Shown: positions 35,997-45,286 of the stretch, one piece after another
How the letters are laid out: every line of letters begins with the position of its first letter
Numbering within the stretch: position 1 is the first letter of the stretch
Origin: Rhodanobacter sp. L36
Lineage (GTDB): Bacteria; Pseudomonadota; Gammaproteobacteria; Xanthomonadales; Rhodanobacteraceae
Reading direction: 5' to 3'
DNA: 64,000 nt
NCBI RefSeq assembly: GCF_009765755.1
Contig: NZ_LMUV01000011.1
Span: forward strand, 1,266,890 to 1,330,889
Translations under genes and position numbers: made by a program
Notes under the pieces: generated by a model
The model's database searches: none
What the model saw: only the letters and a program-made list of their open reading frames with translations
Told to the model about the DNA's origin: nothing

Positions 35997-36084
35997 GCGC
36001 TATCTGCTCCGGAGTCGATTTCGCCCGATGGGCGGCTAAAATGGGTGGATGTCACGGGCCTCACTGCCCGCTCCAAGGCCCATC

Positions 36085-37095
36085 ATGATAACCGCAAGCC
36101 CCCACGCCCGCCTATTGCCGTCCGCACCGGACTGGCGCGAACTCTGGCGAGACGCCATCACGGATGTGCGTGAATTGCTGCAAGTCGTGGGTCTGGGCGA
36201 TCGTGCCGATTTGTTGCCACGCGGTGACGCCGATTTCGCCTTGCGGGTTCCTCGCGGTTTCGTCGCGCGGATGCGCCGTAACGATCCATCCGATCCGCTG
36301 TTGTTGCAGGTGCTGCCGCAAACGGCCGAGCACGACCGGGTCGCGGGCTTTACGGTCGACGCGGTGGGCGACATGGCCGCGCGCGAAACCCAAGGCCTGC
36401 TGCACAAATACGAAGGACGCGCGCTGCTGATTGCCAGCGGCAGTTGCGCGATCAATTGCCGCTACTGTTTCCGTCGGCACTTTCCCTATGGCGAGGAGAT
36501 GGCGGCAGCGGGCCAGTGGCGAAGGGCGCTTGATCATTTGCGTGAGGACACATCGATCAGTGAGCTGATTCTTTCCGGCGGCGATCCGCTCGCGCTGGCC
36601 ACGCCCAAGCTCGAGGAACTGACGCGCGGACTGGCCGAAGTGCCGCATGTGACGCGTCTGCGTATCCACACGCGCCTGCCGGTGGTGCTGCCCGAGCGTA
36701 TCGACACACCGTTCATCGCATGGCTCGCCGCGCTGCCGTTGCAGAAAGTGGTGGTGCTTCACGCCAATCACGCCAACGAAATGGACGCCGGCGTGGACGT
36801 GGCCTGCGCCAGGTTGCGCGAGGCGGGCTGCACCGTGCTCAACCAGTCGGTATTGCTGCGCAGAGTCAACGACAGCGTCGACGCGCTGACTGCGCTATCC
36901 GAGCGCCTGTTCGCCGCCGGCGTGCTGCCGTATTACCTTCATCAACTCGATCGCGTGCATGGCGTGGCCCATTTCGAAGTGGACGATGCGCGCGCGATGG
37001 CGCTGGTCGATGGACTTCGCGCCCGGTTGCCGGGCTACCTTGTGCCGAGGCTCGTGCGCGAGGTGAGCGGCGAGATGTCCAAGCGGCCGCTCTGA
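36085..37095 (+). CDS. epmB: EF-P (R)-beta-lysylation protein EpmB (lysine 2,3-aminomutase family)
   Basis: A 336-residue radical-SAM enzyme. The 4Fe-4S motif is in SCAINCRYCFRRHFPY (Cys-x3-Cys-x2-Cys) near residue 120, LILSGGDPLALATPKL binds SAM/PLP and the PLP Lys follows in the C-terminal part. It isomerises (S)-alpha-lysine to (R)-beta-lysine for attachment to EF-P by EpmA. It is shorter than clostridial lysine 2,3-aminomutase, as usual for YjeK/EpmB. The ATG at 36085 fits the family; the frame extends to 36049. It lies head-to-head with efp. Confidence 0.95.
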   Translation: MITASPHARLLPSAPDWRELWRDAITDVRELLQVVGLGDRADLLPRGDADFALRVPRGFVARMRRNDPSDPLLLQVLPQTAEHDRVAGFTVDAVGDMAARETQGLLHKYEGRALLIASGSCAINCRYCFRRHFPYGEEMAAAGQWRRALDHLREDTSISELILSGGDPLALATPKLEELTRGLAEVPHVTRLRIHTRLPVVLPERIDTPFIAWLAALPLQKVVVLHANHANEMDAGVDVACARLREAGCTVLNQSVLLRRVNDSVDALTALSERLFAAGVLPYYLHQLDRVHGVAHFEVDDARAMALVDGLRARLPGYLVPRLVREVSGEMSKRPL

Positions 37096-37225
37096 ATGAT
37101 CGTGCGCTCTTCGCAAGGCTTTTCGCTGGCGGCCATTGACGGAATCCGCTACAAACATCGATGGAACCCGGCGTTGAACGACGCGACCATGCAACCACTG
37201 ATGACACTGGACAGCTCTGCGCCCC

Positions 37226-39268
37226 ATGAAAAATGACTACGTCATCAAGATCCTCTTCATCGAAAGCTCGCTCGAAGAGGCCGAACAGATCATCAGCCTG
37301 TTGCGCAATACCGGAATCGCCGTGCGACCGGCTCGCGCCACCAACGACGAGCAATTGCAGACTGCGGTAAACGAGCTGGAGCCGGACATCGTGATGTTCG
37401 ATCCGGCCATCACCACGCTCGCCTTGCCCGACGTGGTGCAGCTTCTCGATGCGCATGGCCGTGACTACGCGCTGCTGGGCCTGGTCACGACGATGGATAA
37501 CCAGACCATCGCAGACCTTTTCATCGCCGGCGCGCGCGGCGTGGCTGCACGCAGCCAGCCCAAACAACTGGTCGCCGTGCTGCAACGCGAATTCGACGCG
37601 TTGCAAACTCGACGCCGAGTTCGCTGGCTGGAAACGGCGTTGCGCGAATCGGAACGTCGCTGCGACGCGTTGCTTGATTCATCCACCGATGCGATCGCTT
37701 ACGTGCACGAAGGCATGCATGTCCGCGCCAATCAGGCCTATCTGGACACCTTCGGCTACGAGAGCTTCGATGACCTGCTCGGCATGCCGGTGCTCGACCT
37801 GATCGATTCGGCCAATGCGGATGAATTGAAGGCGCTGTTGCGCGAGCAGGCGCGTGGCGGTAAATCTCCCGCACAACTCCCGTTGCGCGCGCGTCGCGCC
37901 GATGACAGCCGTTTCGATGCGACGGTGGAGTTCGCGTCGGCCACGTTCGAAGGCGAACGCTGCCTGCAGATCGTTTTCCGCCGGCAGATGGTCGATCAGG
38001 CTGTGCTTGAACAACTGCAACGCGACCCGGTTACGGGCTTGTTCAATCGTGCCCGCATGCTGACCAGCATCGATGATGCGGTGACCGCAGCCGCCAACGG
38101 AAAGAAGGGCCAGTCGCTGTTGCTGGTCGAACCCGACAACTGGGCGTCGATCGTGACCAGCATTGGTCTGGGCAAGGCCGACGAATTGCTGGCGAACTTC
38201 GCCGATCGCATCCGCATGCTGCTCGGGCCCGACGATGTGGCGGGCATGCTGGCAGAACATACGCTGGGCGTCGCACTGGATTCGCGCCAGGACGATGCGG
38301 TCAGGGAATGGATCAGCAAACTGCAGCACGCCATCAACAACGGCATCTTCGACGCGGGCGCAAGTTCGATCGCGGTCACCGCCAGTATCGGCGGCAGCTT
38401 GCTGGGTGAGAAAAACGCCAACACGGAACAGCTGCTCAATCAGGCGAGCCAGGCGCTGCGCACGGCGCAAAGCCTCGGCGGCAATCAGATCGAACTGCAT
38501 GACCCCGCAGCACGCGAAAAAGCCGATGACGAGCGCGACCGTTACTGGCTCGATCTTCTGCAACAGGCGCTGGCGAGCGACGGGCTGGTGCTTTACCACC
38601 AGCATACGGTCAGCCTGCAGGATGCCGAGGGCGACTATTCGGAAATCCTGCTGCGCATGAATGGCCCGCAGGGCGAAGTGTTGCCAGGCTTCTTCATGCC
38701 TATCGCCGAAAAGCACAACCTCAACACCGCGATCGATCGCTGGGTGCTCGAGCAGACCATCAAGACGCTCGAAACGCGCGAGCGCCAGGGGTTGCAAACC
38801 ACCTTCTTCGTCAAGCTCACCACCGCGTCATTGCAGGACGAGACTTTGCTGTCGTGGCTTGAAGCGCGACTGAGGAAGGCCGAGCTGAAACAGGGACGCA
38901 TCGTGCTGGAAATGACCGAGAGCAAGGTGATGACCTTGCTGCGCCCCGCGCAGGAGTTCGTGGTCGGCTGGAAGAAGCTCGGCGGCCAGTTCGCGCTGGA
39001 GCAATTCGGTTCCGGCCTCAACTCGTTCCAGTTGCTCACCCACGTGGACGCGGACTATCTCAAGATTGACCGCAGCTACATGGCCGAGCTGCCACAGCAT
39101 CCGGAGAACCAGAAAAAGGTGGCCGAACTTTGTCAGCAGGCACGCGAGCTGAAACGCCAGACGATCGCCGAATGGGTGGAGGACGCCACAAGCACGTCAC
39201 TGTTGTTCGCCTGCGGCGTCGACTTCGTGCAGGGCAACTTCCTGCAGGAACCGCAGCGGTTGCAATAA
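37226..39268 (+). CDS. fimX: FimX-like degenerate REC-PAS-GGDEF-EAL protein
   Basis: A 680-residue signalling protein. Residues 1-130 form a receiver-like domain; about 145-255 a PAS domain (DALLDSSTDAIAYVHEG, FGYESFDDLLGM); 262-430 a GGDEF domain starting RDPVTGLFNRARML but with EHTLG in place of GGDEF (near 340). Residues 440-680 are an EAL domain with EIL instead of EAL near 472, lacking several catalytic acids. This matches FimX of Pseudomonas and Xanthomonas: no synthesis or hydrolysis, but high-affinity c-di-GMP binding by the EAL domain and control of type IV pilus assembly through PilZ/PilB. No pilus genes are adjacent. A terminator follows. Confidence 0.88.
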   Translation: MKNDYVIKILFIESSLEEAEQIISLLRNTGIAVRPARATNDEQLQTAVNELEPDIVMFDPAITTLALPDVVQLLDAHGRDYALLGLVTTMDNQTIADLFIAGARGVAARSQPKQLVAVLQREFDALQTRRRVRWLETALRESERRCDALLDSSTDAIAYVHEGMHVRANQAYLDTFGYESFDDLLGMPVLDLIDSANADELKALLREQARGGKSPAQLPLRARRADDSRFDATVEFASATFEGERCLQIVFRRQMVDQAVLEQLQRDPVTGLFNRARMLTSIDDAVTAAANGKKGQSLLLVEPDNWASIVTSIGLGKADELLANFADRIRMLLGPDDVAGMLAEHTLGVALDSRQDDAVREWISKLQHAINNGIFDAGASSIAVTASIGGSLLGEKNANTEQLLNQASQALRTAQSLGGNQIELHDPAAREKADDERDRYWLDLLQQALASDGLVLYHQHTVSLQDAEGDYSEILLRMNGPQGEVLPGFFMPIAEKHNLNTAIDRWVLEQTIKTLETRERQGLQTTFFVKLTTASLQDETLLSWLEARLRKAELKQGRIVLEMTESKVMTLLRPAQEFVVGWKKLGGQFALEQFGSGLNSFQLLTHVDADYLKIDRSYMAELPQHPENQKKVAELCQQARELKRQTIAEWVEDATSTSLLFACGVDFVQGNFLQEPQRLQ

Positions 39269-39309
39269 ACGGGCGTCCCCTCGTCGGCAATCTGGATGGA
39301 TTGGAAATG

Positions 39310-39341
39310 AAAAAGCCCGCGGAGTATTCCGCGGGCTTTTT
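39310..39341. terminator. strong bidirectional terminator between fimX and rplS
   Basis: AAAAAGCCCGCGGA (39310-39323) is perfectly complementary to TCCGCGGGCTTTTT (39328-39341), with a GTAT loop. A and T runs on the flanks provide termination from both sides, ending fimX and the rpsP-rimM-trmD-rplS transcript. Confidence 0.93.
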
Positions 39342-39361
39342 CGTGCAACCAGGTCGCCGGA

Positions 39362-39775
39362 TTATTCGGCGGCGGCAGCAGATGCAGCGGCAGCAGCGGC
39401 CTTGTTCGCAGCCTTGGCAGCAGCGGCGGCGGCCACGTCTTCCTTGATGCGTGCAGCTTTGCCTTCCAGACCACGCAGGTAATACAGCTTGGCACCGCGG
39501 ACCTTGCCCTTGCGCTTCACGGTGATCGAATCGATCGCCTGGCTGTGCGCCTGAAATACACGCTCCACGCCGGTGCCGTGCGACATCTTGCGCACGGTGA
39601 AGGCCGAATGCAGGCCGCGGCTGCGACGGGCGATGACGATGCCCTCGAATGCCTGCACGCGCTCGCGATTGCCTTCCTTCACCTTGACGTTCACCACGAT
39701 GGTGTCGCCAGGGCCGAACTCCGGCAACTGGCGGGTGATCTGCTCGGCTTCGAACTGTTCAATGATCTTGTTCAT
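39362..39775 (-). CDS. rplS: 50S ribosomal protein L19
   Basis: A 137-residue L19 with the standard core ([64 protein letters not shown]). An alanine-rich tail of about 25 residues ([18 protein letters not shown]...) follows. The E. coli protein ends shortly after the core at 115 residues. L19 sits at the 30S/50S interface. It is the last gene of the ffh-rpsP-rimM-trmD-rplS series and ends at a strong terminator. Confidence 0.96.
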   Translation of the reverse strand: MNKIIEQFEAEQITRQLPEFGPGDTIVVNVKVKEGNRERVQAFEGIVIARRSRGLHSAFTVRKMSHGTGVERVFQAHSQAIDSITVKRKGKVRGAKLYYLRGLEGKAARIKEDVAAAAAAKAANKAAAAAASAAAAE

Positions 39776-39804
39776 GGCAACACCTGTGTAATTTCAATAG
39801 CCGG

Positions 39805-40581
39805 TCAGTCATCGACCGTTTCGTTGGACCGCGCCTGTCCAGATCGAACATGTTCGCGGCGAAATTCATCCAGCAATGCACGGGATTCAACATCCAGCGC
39901 ATGCTGCGACAGCAAATCGGGACGTCGCAACCAGGTCCGTCCGAGGGATTGCTTCAGGCGCCAGCGGGCAATCGCCGCATGGTCACCGGATAGCAGAACC
40001 TCCGGTACCGAACCCAGTGCATCATGCACCGGTTTCGTATAGTGCGGACAATCCAGCAGACCATCCGAGAATGAATCCTGCTCGGCCGACTGCGCGTCGT
40101 TCAACGCGCCATCCTGCAACCGGCCCACTGCGTCGATGATCACCGCAGCGGCCAATTCGCCACCTGAAAGCACATAGTCGCCGATAGACAGCTCTTCGTC
40201 GACCTCGTGCGCCAGAAGACGCTCGTCCACACCTTCGTAACGCCCGCAAAGCATGGCGATGCGCGGCAGCTTCGCCAGCGCTTCAACCCTGCCCTGCGTC
40301 AGCCGCGATCCCTGCGGGCTGAGATAAATCAGATGCACCGGTTCCGGTGCGGCGCCGCGCATGGCCATCAAGGTCGCGCGCAGCGGTTCGATCATCATCA
40401 CCATACCGGGACCGCCGCCATACGAGCTGCTGTCCACGGTGCGGTGCCTGTCGCTGGTGTAGTCGCGCGGGTTCCAAGTTTCCACCTGCAGCAACTCGCG
40501 TTGCTGCGCGCGTCCCACGACACCCACCGACGCGCTTTGCCGCACGAAGTCCGGGAACAAAGTGACGACATCGATGCGCAT
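39805..40581 (-). CDS. trmD: tRNA (guanine-N1)-methyltransferase (m1G37)
   Basis: A 258-residue SPOUT methyltransferase: [12 protein letters not shown] at the start, [14 protein letters not shown], the trefoil knot [24 protein letters not shown] and [14 protein letters not shown]. It methylates G37 of tRNAs reading CNN codons, including tRNA-Pro, preventing +1 frameshifts. Gene order (rimM upstream, rplS downstream, 29-32 bp gaps) is the usual one. ATG at 40581 is used because the family begins at this residue. Confidence 0.96.
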   Translation of the reverse strand: MRIDVVTLFPDFVRQSASVGVVGRAQQRELLQVETWNPRDYTSDRHRTVDSSSYGGGPGMVMMIEPLRATLMAMRGAAPEPVHLIYLSPQGSRLTQGRVEALAKLPRIAMLCGRYEGVDERLLAHEVDEELSIGDYVLSGGELAAAVIIDAVGRLQDGALNDAQSAEQDSFSDGLLDCPHYTKPVHDALGSVPEVLLSGDHAAIARWRLKQSLGRTWLRRPDLLSQHALDVESRALLDEFRREHVRSGQARSNETVDD

Positions 40582-40613
40582 GATCCTCAACCCTGTGCCT
40601 TGAAGCGGCGATG

Positions 40614-41129
40614 TCAGAATTCAGGATCCCAGTCCACCACCATGCGTTTTGCGGACAGATCCACCGAACGCACGTACGAACCCTGGATGAAAGGAATCAG
40701 CCGCTCGCGCTCGCCATCCCTCACTACCACGACATCGTTGGCGCCAGTGGCGAACAGGTGACTAACCCGCCCCAGCTCCACGTTTTCCGTGGTGACAACC
40801 TCGATGCCTTCGAGATCGACCCAGTAATACTCATCTTTTCCGGGCGGTGGCAGTTGCTCGCGATCGACATGGATGTCGCTGCCGATCAATGCCGCTGCCT
40901 GTTCCCGATCGTCCACTCCAGGCAACTGAGCCACCATGCCCTTGCCCTGCTGACGACCCTTGGCGCCTGTGATCTCCATTTCCTTACCCGGCGCTGCGCT
41001 AAGCAGCCAAGGTTGGTAATCGAAGATCCGCATGCGTGGCTCGGCCCAGGATTCGATCTTGAGCCAGCCCTGCACACCGTAAAGCCCGACGATGCGTCCG
41101 ATCAGGACGCGTCGACCGGCTTGCGCCAT
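40614..41129 (-). CDS. rimM: ribosome maturation factor RimM
   Basis: A 171-residue protein with the N-terminal RimM domain ([21 protein letters not shown]) and a C-terminal PRC-barrel ([40 protein letters not shown]). It aids 16S rRNA/30S head assembly. The start is 2 bp after the rpsP stop, so the two are tightly coupled; longer frames upstream are out of the family pattern. Confidence 0.95.
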   Translation of the reverse strand: MAQAGRRVLIGRIVGLYGVQGWLKIESWAEPRMRIFDYQPWLLSAAPGKEMEITGAKGRQQGKGMVAQLPGVDDREQAAALIGSDIHVDREQLPPPGKDEYYWVDLEGIEVVTTENVELGRVSHLFATGANDVVVVRDGERERLIPFIQGSYVRSVDLSAKRMVVDWDPEF

Positions 41130-41131
41130 GC

Positions 41132-41386
41132 TCAGGCTGCCTGCTGCTTGCCGGCTTCCTTGACCAGTGCCGCGACCTTGTCGGTCAGCTGCGCACCCTT
41201 GCTCACCCACTCCTTGACGCGCTCGACATTCAACTCGAGACGCTTGTCCTTGCCAGCGGCAACCGGGTTGTAATAACCAACGTTCTCGATGTTGCGGCCG
41301 TCGCGCTTGCTGCGCTGATCAGTCACGACAACGTGGTAGAACGGACGGCCCTTGGCGCCACCGCGCGAAAGACGAATCTTGACCAT
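41132..41386 (-). CDS. rpsP: 30S ribosomal protein S16
   Basis: An 84-residue S16: [51 protein letters not shown]. Length and motifs are standard. It heads the rpsP-rimM-trmD-rplS set, 129 bp downstream of ffh on the same strand; that gap may hold a promoter, though none is clear by eye. A longer frame to 41425 is not coding. Confidence 0.97.
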   Translation of the reverse strand: MVKIRLSRGGAKGRPFYHVVVTDQRSKRDGRNIENVGYYNPVAAGKDKRLELNVERVKEWVSKGAQLTDKVAALVKEAGKQQAA

Positions 41387-41515
41387 GGTAAAGCTCCAGA
41401 AATGCCGGATAGTCGGCAGGCACACGAGAAGACGTGCGCGGTAAACGAGGCATTTTAGCGGAAAAGGGAGAAAAAGAAAGGCCTTATGCGCCGGTGATGC
41501 GCAGAAGAGTCCTTT

Positions 41516-42895
41516 TCAGCGCATGGGGGGCAAGCCACCCATGCCGCCCATGCCCTTCATGGCACCTCGCATCTGACGCATCAGGCCCTTGGTGCCGCCC
41601 TTGGAGAGCTTGGACATCATCTTTTCCATCTGCATGTATTGCTTGAGCAGGCGATTGACATCTGCCGGCTGCGTGCCCGAGCCGCGTGCCACGCGAGCGC
41701 GCCGCGAGCCGTTCAGAAGATCCGGATGGCGACGTTCCTTCTTGGTCATCGAGCTGATGATCGCGATCATCCGTTTCATCTCGCCGTCGTTGACCTTGGA
41801 CTTGACGCTGTCAGGCAGGTTCGAGACGCCGGGAAGCTTGTCCATCAAGCCGGCAAGACCACCCATGTTGCCCATCTGCTCCAACTGGTCCTTCATGTCG
41901 TTGAGGTCGAAGCGCTTGCCCTTCATCACCTTCTGGGCGAGCTTCTGCGCTTTTTCCTGATCGACCTTGCGCTCGACTTCCTCGACCAGCGACAGCACGT
42001 CGCCCATGCCGAGGATACGTTGCGCGACGCGGTCCGGATGGAACGGCTCCAGCGCGTCGGTCTTCTCGCCAGCGCCGAGGAACTTGATCGGACGACCCGT
42101 CACGTAACGCACGGACAACGCCGCGCCACCGCGTGCATCGCCATCGGTCTTGGTCAGGATCACACCAGTCAGCGGCAACGCTTCGCTGAAAGCCTTCGCG
42201 GTATTGGCGGCGTCCTGGCCGGTCATCGCGTCCACCACGAACAGTGTTTCGATCGGATTGACCGCAGCGTGCAGCGCCTTGATCTCCGACATCATGGTTT
42301 CGTCCACGTGCAGGCGACCGGCGGTATCGATTAGCAACACATCGATCACTTCGCGCCGCGCCGCCGCGATGGCGGCCTTCGCGATATCGACGGGACTCTG
42401 GCTTGCATCGGACGGAAAGAATTTCACGCCCACCTGCTCAGCCAGCGTGCGCAGTTGCTCGATCGCGGCAGGACGATAGACGTCGCAGCTCACCACCATC
42501 ACTTTTTTCTTTTTGCGTTCGGTCAACAACCGCGCAAGTTTCGCAACCGTCGTGGTCTTGCCAGCGCCCTGCAGGCCTGCCATGAGAACCACCGCCGGCG
42601 GTTGCTGCGCAAGGTTCAACTCGGTATTGGCCGTGCCCATCACAGTGGTCAGTTCGTCGCTGACGACTTTCACCAGCGCCTGACCAGGGCTGAGACTCTT
42701 TAATACGTCCTGACCGACAGCGCGCACCTTGATGCGCTGGATTAGCGCCTGCACCACCGGCAGCGCGACGTCTGCCTCAAGCAACGCGATGCGAACCTCG
42801 CGCAACGACTCGCGGATGTTTTCCTCGGTCAGCCGGCCGCGTCCGCGCAGACGGTTGACGGTGACGGAAAGGCGTTGGCTGAGCGACTCGAACAT
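41516..42895 (-). CDS. ffh: signal recognition particle protein Ffh
   Basis: A 459-residue SRP54 homologue with an N domain, a G domain (P-loop GLQGAGKTTTVAKLA near residue 108, DTAGRLHVDETMM, TKTDGDARGG) and a methionine-rich M domain at the C terminus (MEKMMSKLSKGG, MRGAMKGMGGMGG). It targets nascent membrane proteins to FtsY and SecYEG with 4.5S RNA. It is divergent from the CcsA-like gene (95 bp between starts), a conserved arrangement in gammaproteobacteria. Confidence 0.97.
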   Translation of the reverse strand: MFESLSQRLSVTVNRLRGRGRLTEENIRESLREVRIALLEADVALPVVQALIQRIKVRAVGQDVLKSLSPGQALVKVVSDELTTVMGTANTELNLAQQPPAVVLMAGLQGAGKTTTVAKLARLLTERKKKKVMVVSCDVYRPAAIEQLRTLAEQVGVKFFPSDASQSPVDIAKAAIAAARREVIDVLLIDTAGRLHVDETMMSEIKALHAAVNPIETLFVVDAMTGQDAANTAKAFSEALPLTGVILTKTDGDARGGAALSVRYVTGRPIKFLGAGEKTDALEPFHPDRVAQRILGMGDVLSLVEEVERKVDQEKAQKLAQKVMKGKRFDLNDMKDQLEQMGNMGGLAGLMDKLPGVSNLPDSVKSKVNDGEMKRMIAIISSMTKKERRHPDLLNGSRRARVARGSGTQPADVNRLLKQYMQMEKMMSKLSKGGTKGLMRQMRGAMKGMGGMGGLPPMR

Positions 42896-42990
42896 GGCGT
42901 GACCGGCATACTGGAAAGTCGTCGATTATAGCGGACAGGCCGCAGCGCCTCGCATGCATGCCTCAAAGGCCTGTGCGACACTGCCCGGCC

Positions 42991-43794
42991 ATGATCATCC
43001 ACGTCCTCGCCGCGCTAGCCATACTGTTTTATCTCGCTGCCGCAGGCTGGCTGGCGCGCCCGATGCTGGGTCGCGGCACGCATTGGAATCAGGCGGCGCT
43101 CGGCGTAGCAGGGCTGGCAGTACTGATGCACGCGAGCATTCTGCTCGGAACGCATCGCGGCGCGCTGGACCTGCATTTCTTTGCCGCGCTGTCGCTGGTC
43201 GCCTTCGTCGTATCCACGCTTACCTTGCTAGTGAATCTCTCTCGGCCAGTGGCAGCGTTGGGTGTCATCGTGTTTCCGCTTACGGCCTTACTGGTTCTGG
43301 TCGACAGTTTCCTGGCGCCGCCTACGGTGCCGCACGCGATGGACTGGCAGATCAAGCTGCACGTCACCGTGGCACTTATCTCTTTCAGCGTACTGTCGAT
43401 CGCCACCGTGCTGGCTATCCTACTGGCGGTGCAGGAACGCGCGCTGCGCCATCGACAGTTCGGGCCTTGGCTTCGCGCGCTGCCGCCATTGACGCTTACC
43501 GAAACACTGTTGTTTCGACTGATCGCCGCGGGCTTCCTGCTGCTGACGTTGACGCTGATCACCGGTGCGTTGTTCGTCGACGATCTTTTCAGCCAGCATC
43601 TTGCGCACAAGACGATTCTGTCGATCGTGGCGTGGCTGGTCTTCGGTGTGCTGCTTTACGGCCGCTGGCGGCATGGCTGGCGCGGTCAGCGCGCGGTGAA
43701 TCTCACGCTGATCGGCATGGCTGTCTTGCTGCTGGCTTTCTTCGGCTCCAAGTTCGTGCTCGAACTGATCCTGCATCGCGGCATCGACAGCTGA
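42991..43794 (+). CDS. CcsA/YpjD-type cytochrome c biogenesis membrane protein
   Basis: A 267-residue protein with about eight hydrophobic helices. The CcsA-family features are the His residues in DLHFFAALSLVAF and KLHVTVALISFSVLSIATV, and the end EHLAHKTILSIVAWLVFGVLLYGR-like block (here HLAHKTILSIVAWL...). The tryptophan-rich WWD haem motif of true CcsA is missing, as in YpjD proteins encoded beside ffh. Its role in haem or cytochrome handling is inferred from the family. It converges on radA with no spacer. Confidence 0.85.
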   Translation: MIIHVLAALAILFYLAAAGWLARPMLGRGTHWNQAALGVAGLAVLMHASILLGTHRGALDLHFFAALSLVAFVVSTLTLLVNLSRPVAALGVIVFPLTALLVLVDSFLAPPTVPHAMDWQIKLHVTVALISFSVLSIATVLAILLAVQERALRHRQFGPWLRALPPLTLTETLLFRLIAAGFLLLTLTLITGALFVDDLFSQHLAHKTILSIVAWLVFGVLLYGRWRHGWRGQRAVNLTLIGMAVLLLAFFGSKFVLELILHRGIDS

Positions 43795-45180
43795 TCAGCG
43801 ACAGGCATCTATCGCTTCGGACAACCGCTCCACACCGATCACTTCCATGTCGCCGACTTTTCCCTTTTTCGGCGCATTCGCCCGCGGCACGATCGCGCGC
43901 TTGAATCCATGCGTCGCCGCTTCTTTCAAGCGTTCCTCGCCATTCGGTACCGGGCGAATTTCGCCAGACAACCCCACTTCGCCAAACGCGACGGTCTGCT
44001 CGGCCAACGGCCGATCGCGCAAGCTCGACAGCACCGCGAGCAGCACCGGCAGATCTGCCGCGGTTTCCTGCACGCGAATGCCGCCGACCACGTTGACGAA
44101 TACGTCTTGGTCGTAAGCGGCCACACCGCCATGCCGATGCAGCACGGCCAGCAGCATCGCTAGACGATTTTGCTCCAGCCCGATGGTCACCCGCCGCGGG
44201 TTGCCCAGCGACGATTGATCCACCAGCGCCTGCACCTCGACGAGTAACGGGCGCGTGCCCTCGCGCGTCACCATCACCACGCTGCCCGATGTCGGCCCGG
44301 TGTGCGCCGACAGGAAAATCGCCGAAGGGTTCGGCACTTCGCGCAGGCCCTTGTCGGACATCGCGAACACGCCCAGTTCGTTGACCGCGCCGAAGCGATT
44401 CTTGAACGCGCGCAACACCCGGAATCGGCTGCCCGATTCGCCTTCAAAATAAAGCACGGCGTCGACCATGTGCTCGAGCACGCGCGGACCGGCGATGCCG
44501 CCCTCCTTGGTCACGTGCCCGACCAGAAATACCGACGTGCCGGTTTCCTTGGCGAACCGCGTGAGCTTCGCGGCCGATTCGCGCACCTGGCTCACCGAAC
44601 CCGGTGCCGCAGTGAGCAGTTCGGTCCAGATCGTCTGGATCGAGTCGATCACCAGTACGCGCGGTCGCGTTGCCATCGCCTGATCGAGAATCCGTTCGAT
44701 GCAGGTTTCCGCCAAGGCCTGCAGGGGTTCCAGCGGCAAGCCGAGGCGCTGCGCGCGCGAAGCGACTTGCGACAGTGATTCCTCGCCGGTGACGTACACA
44801 CTGGGCAGATGCGCTCCAAGCGTGCCAAGCATCTGCAACAGCAACGTCGATTTCCCTATGCCCGGATCGCCGCCGATCAACACCACCGAACCCTGCACCA
44901 ATCCGCCGCCGAGTACGCGATCGAGTTCGCCGATACCGGTATGCGTACGTGCTTCGGCAGTCAGTGCCACCGCCGTCAGCGGCGTGATGCGAGCCGATCC
45001 CGCCGCATGGCCCGCGTAGCTGGATCGCTGCGCGCCGACCGATGATTTGGCGGCGGACGAGTCCGTCAACACGATGGCACTGAGCGTATTCCACACCCCG
45101 CATTCGATGCATTGCCCCTGCCACTTGTTGTGCTCGGCACCGCAATCGGTGCAGACATAGGCGGTCTTGGCTTTGGCCAT
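43795..45180 (-). CDS. radA: DNA repair protein RadA
   Basis: A 461-residue RadA (Sms). A C4 zinc finger (CTDCGAEHNKWQGQCIECG) opens the protein, followed by a RecA-like ATPase (Walker A GGDPGIGKSTLLLQM, DSIQTIWTELL), the RadA-specific KNRFG motif in AFKNRFGAVNELG, and a C-terminal Lon-protease-like domain without the protease Ser. RadA promotes branch migration in recombination. The start at 45180 coincides with the zinc finger. It follows alr on the same strand with a 106-bp gap. Confidence 0.96.
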   Translation of the reverse strand: MAKAKTAYVCTDCGAEHNKWQGQCIECGVWNTLSAIVLTDSSAAKSSVGAQRSSYAGHAAGSARITPLTAVALTAEARTHTGIGELDRVLGGGLVQGSVVLIGGDPGIGKSTLLLQMLGTLGAHLPSVYVTGEESLSQVASRAQRLGLPLEPLQALAETCIERILDQAMATRPRVLVIDSIQTIWTELLTAAPGSVSQVRESAAKLTRFAKETGTSVFLVGHVTKEGGIAGPRVLEHMVDAVLYFEGESGSRFRVLRAFKNRFGAVNELGVFAMSDKGLREVPNPSAIFLSAHTGPTSGSVVMVTREGTRPLLVEVQALVDQSSLGNPRRVTIGLEQNRLAMLLAVLHRHGGVAAYDQDVFVNVVGGIRVQETAADLPVLLAVLSSLRDRPLAEQTVAFGEVGLSGEIRPVPNGEERLKEAATHGFKRAIVPRANAPKKGKVGDMEVIGVERLSEAIDACR

Positions 45181-45286
45181 GCGGGTTCTCTGGGACGCGA
45201 ATGTGGACGAGCTTAGCTGGACGACATCGCAGATCGCGAGACGCGGAGCATCGCCATCTGACGTCGGCGAAACCCGCGACGATGCT

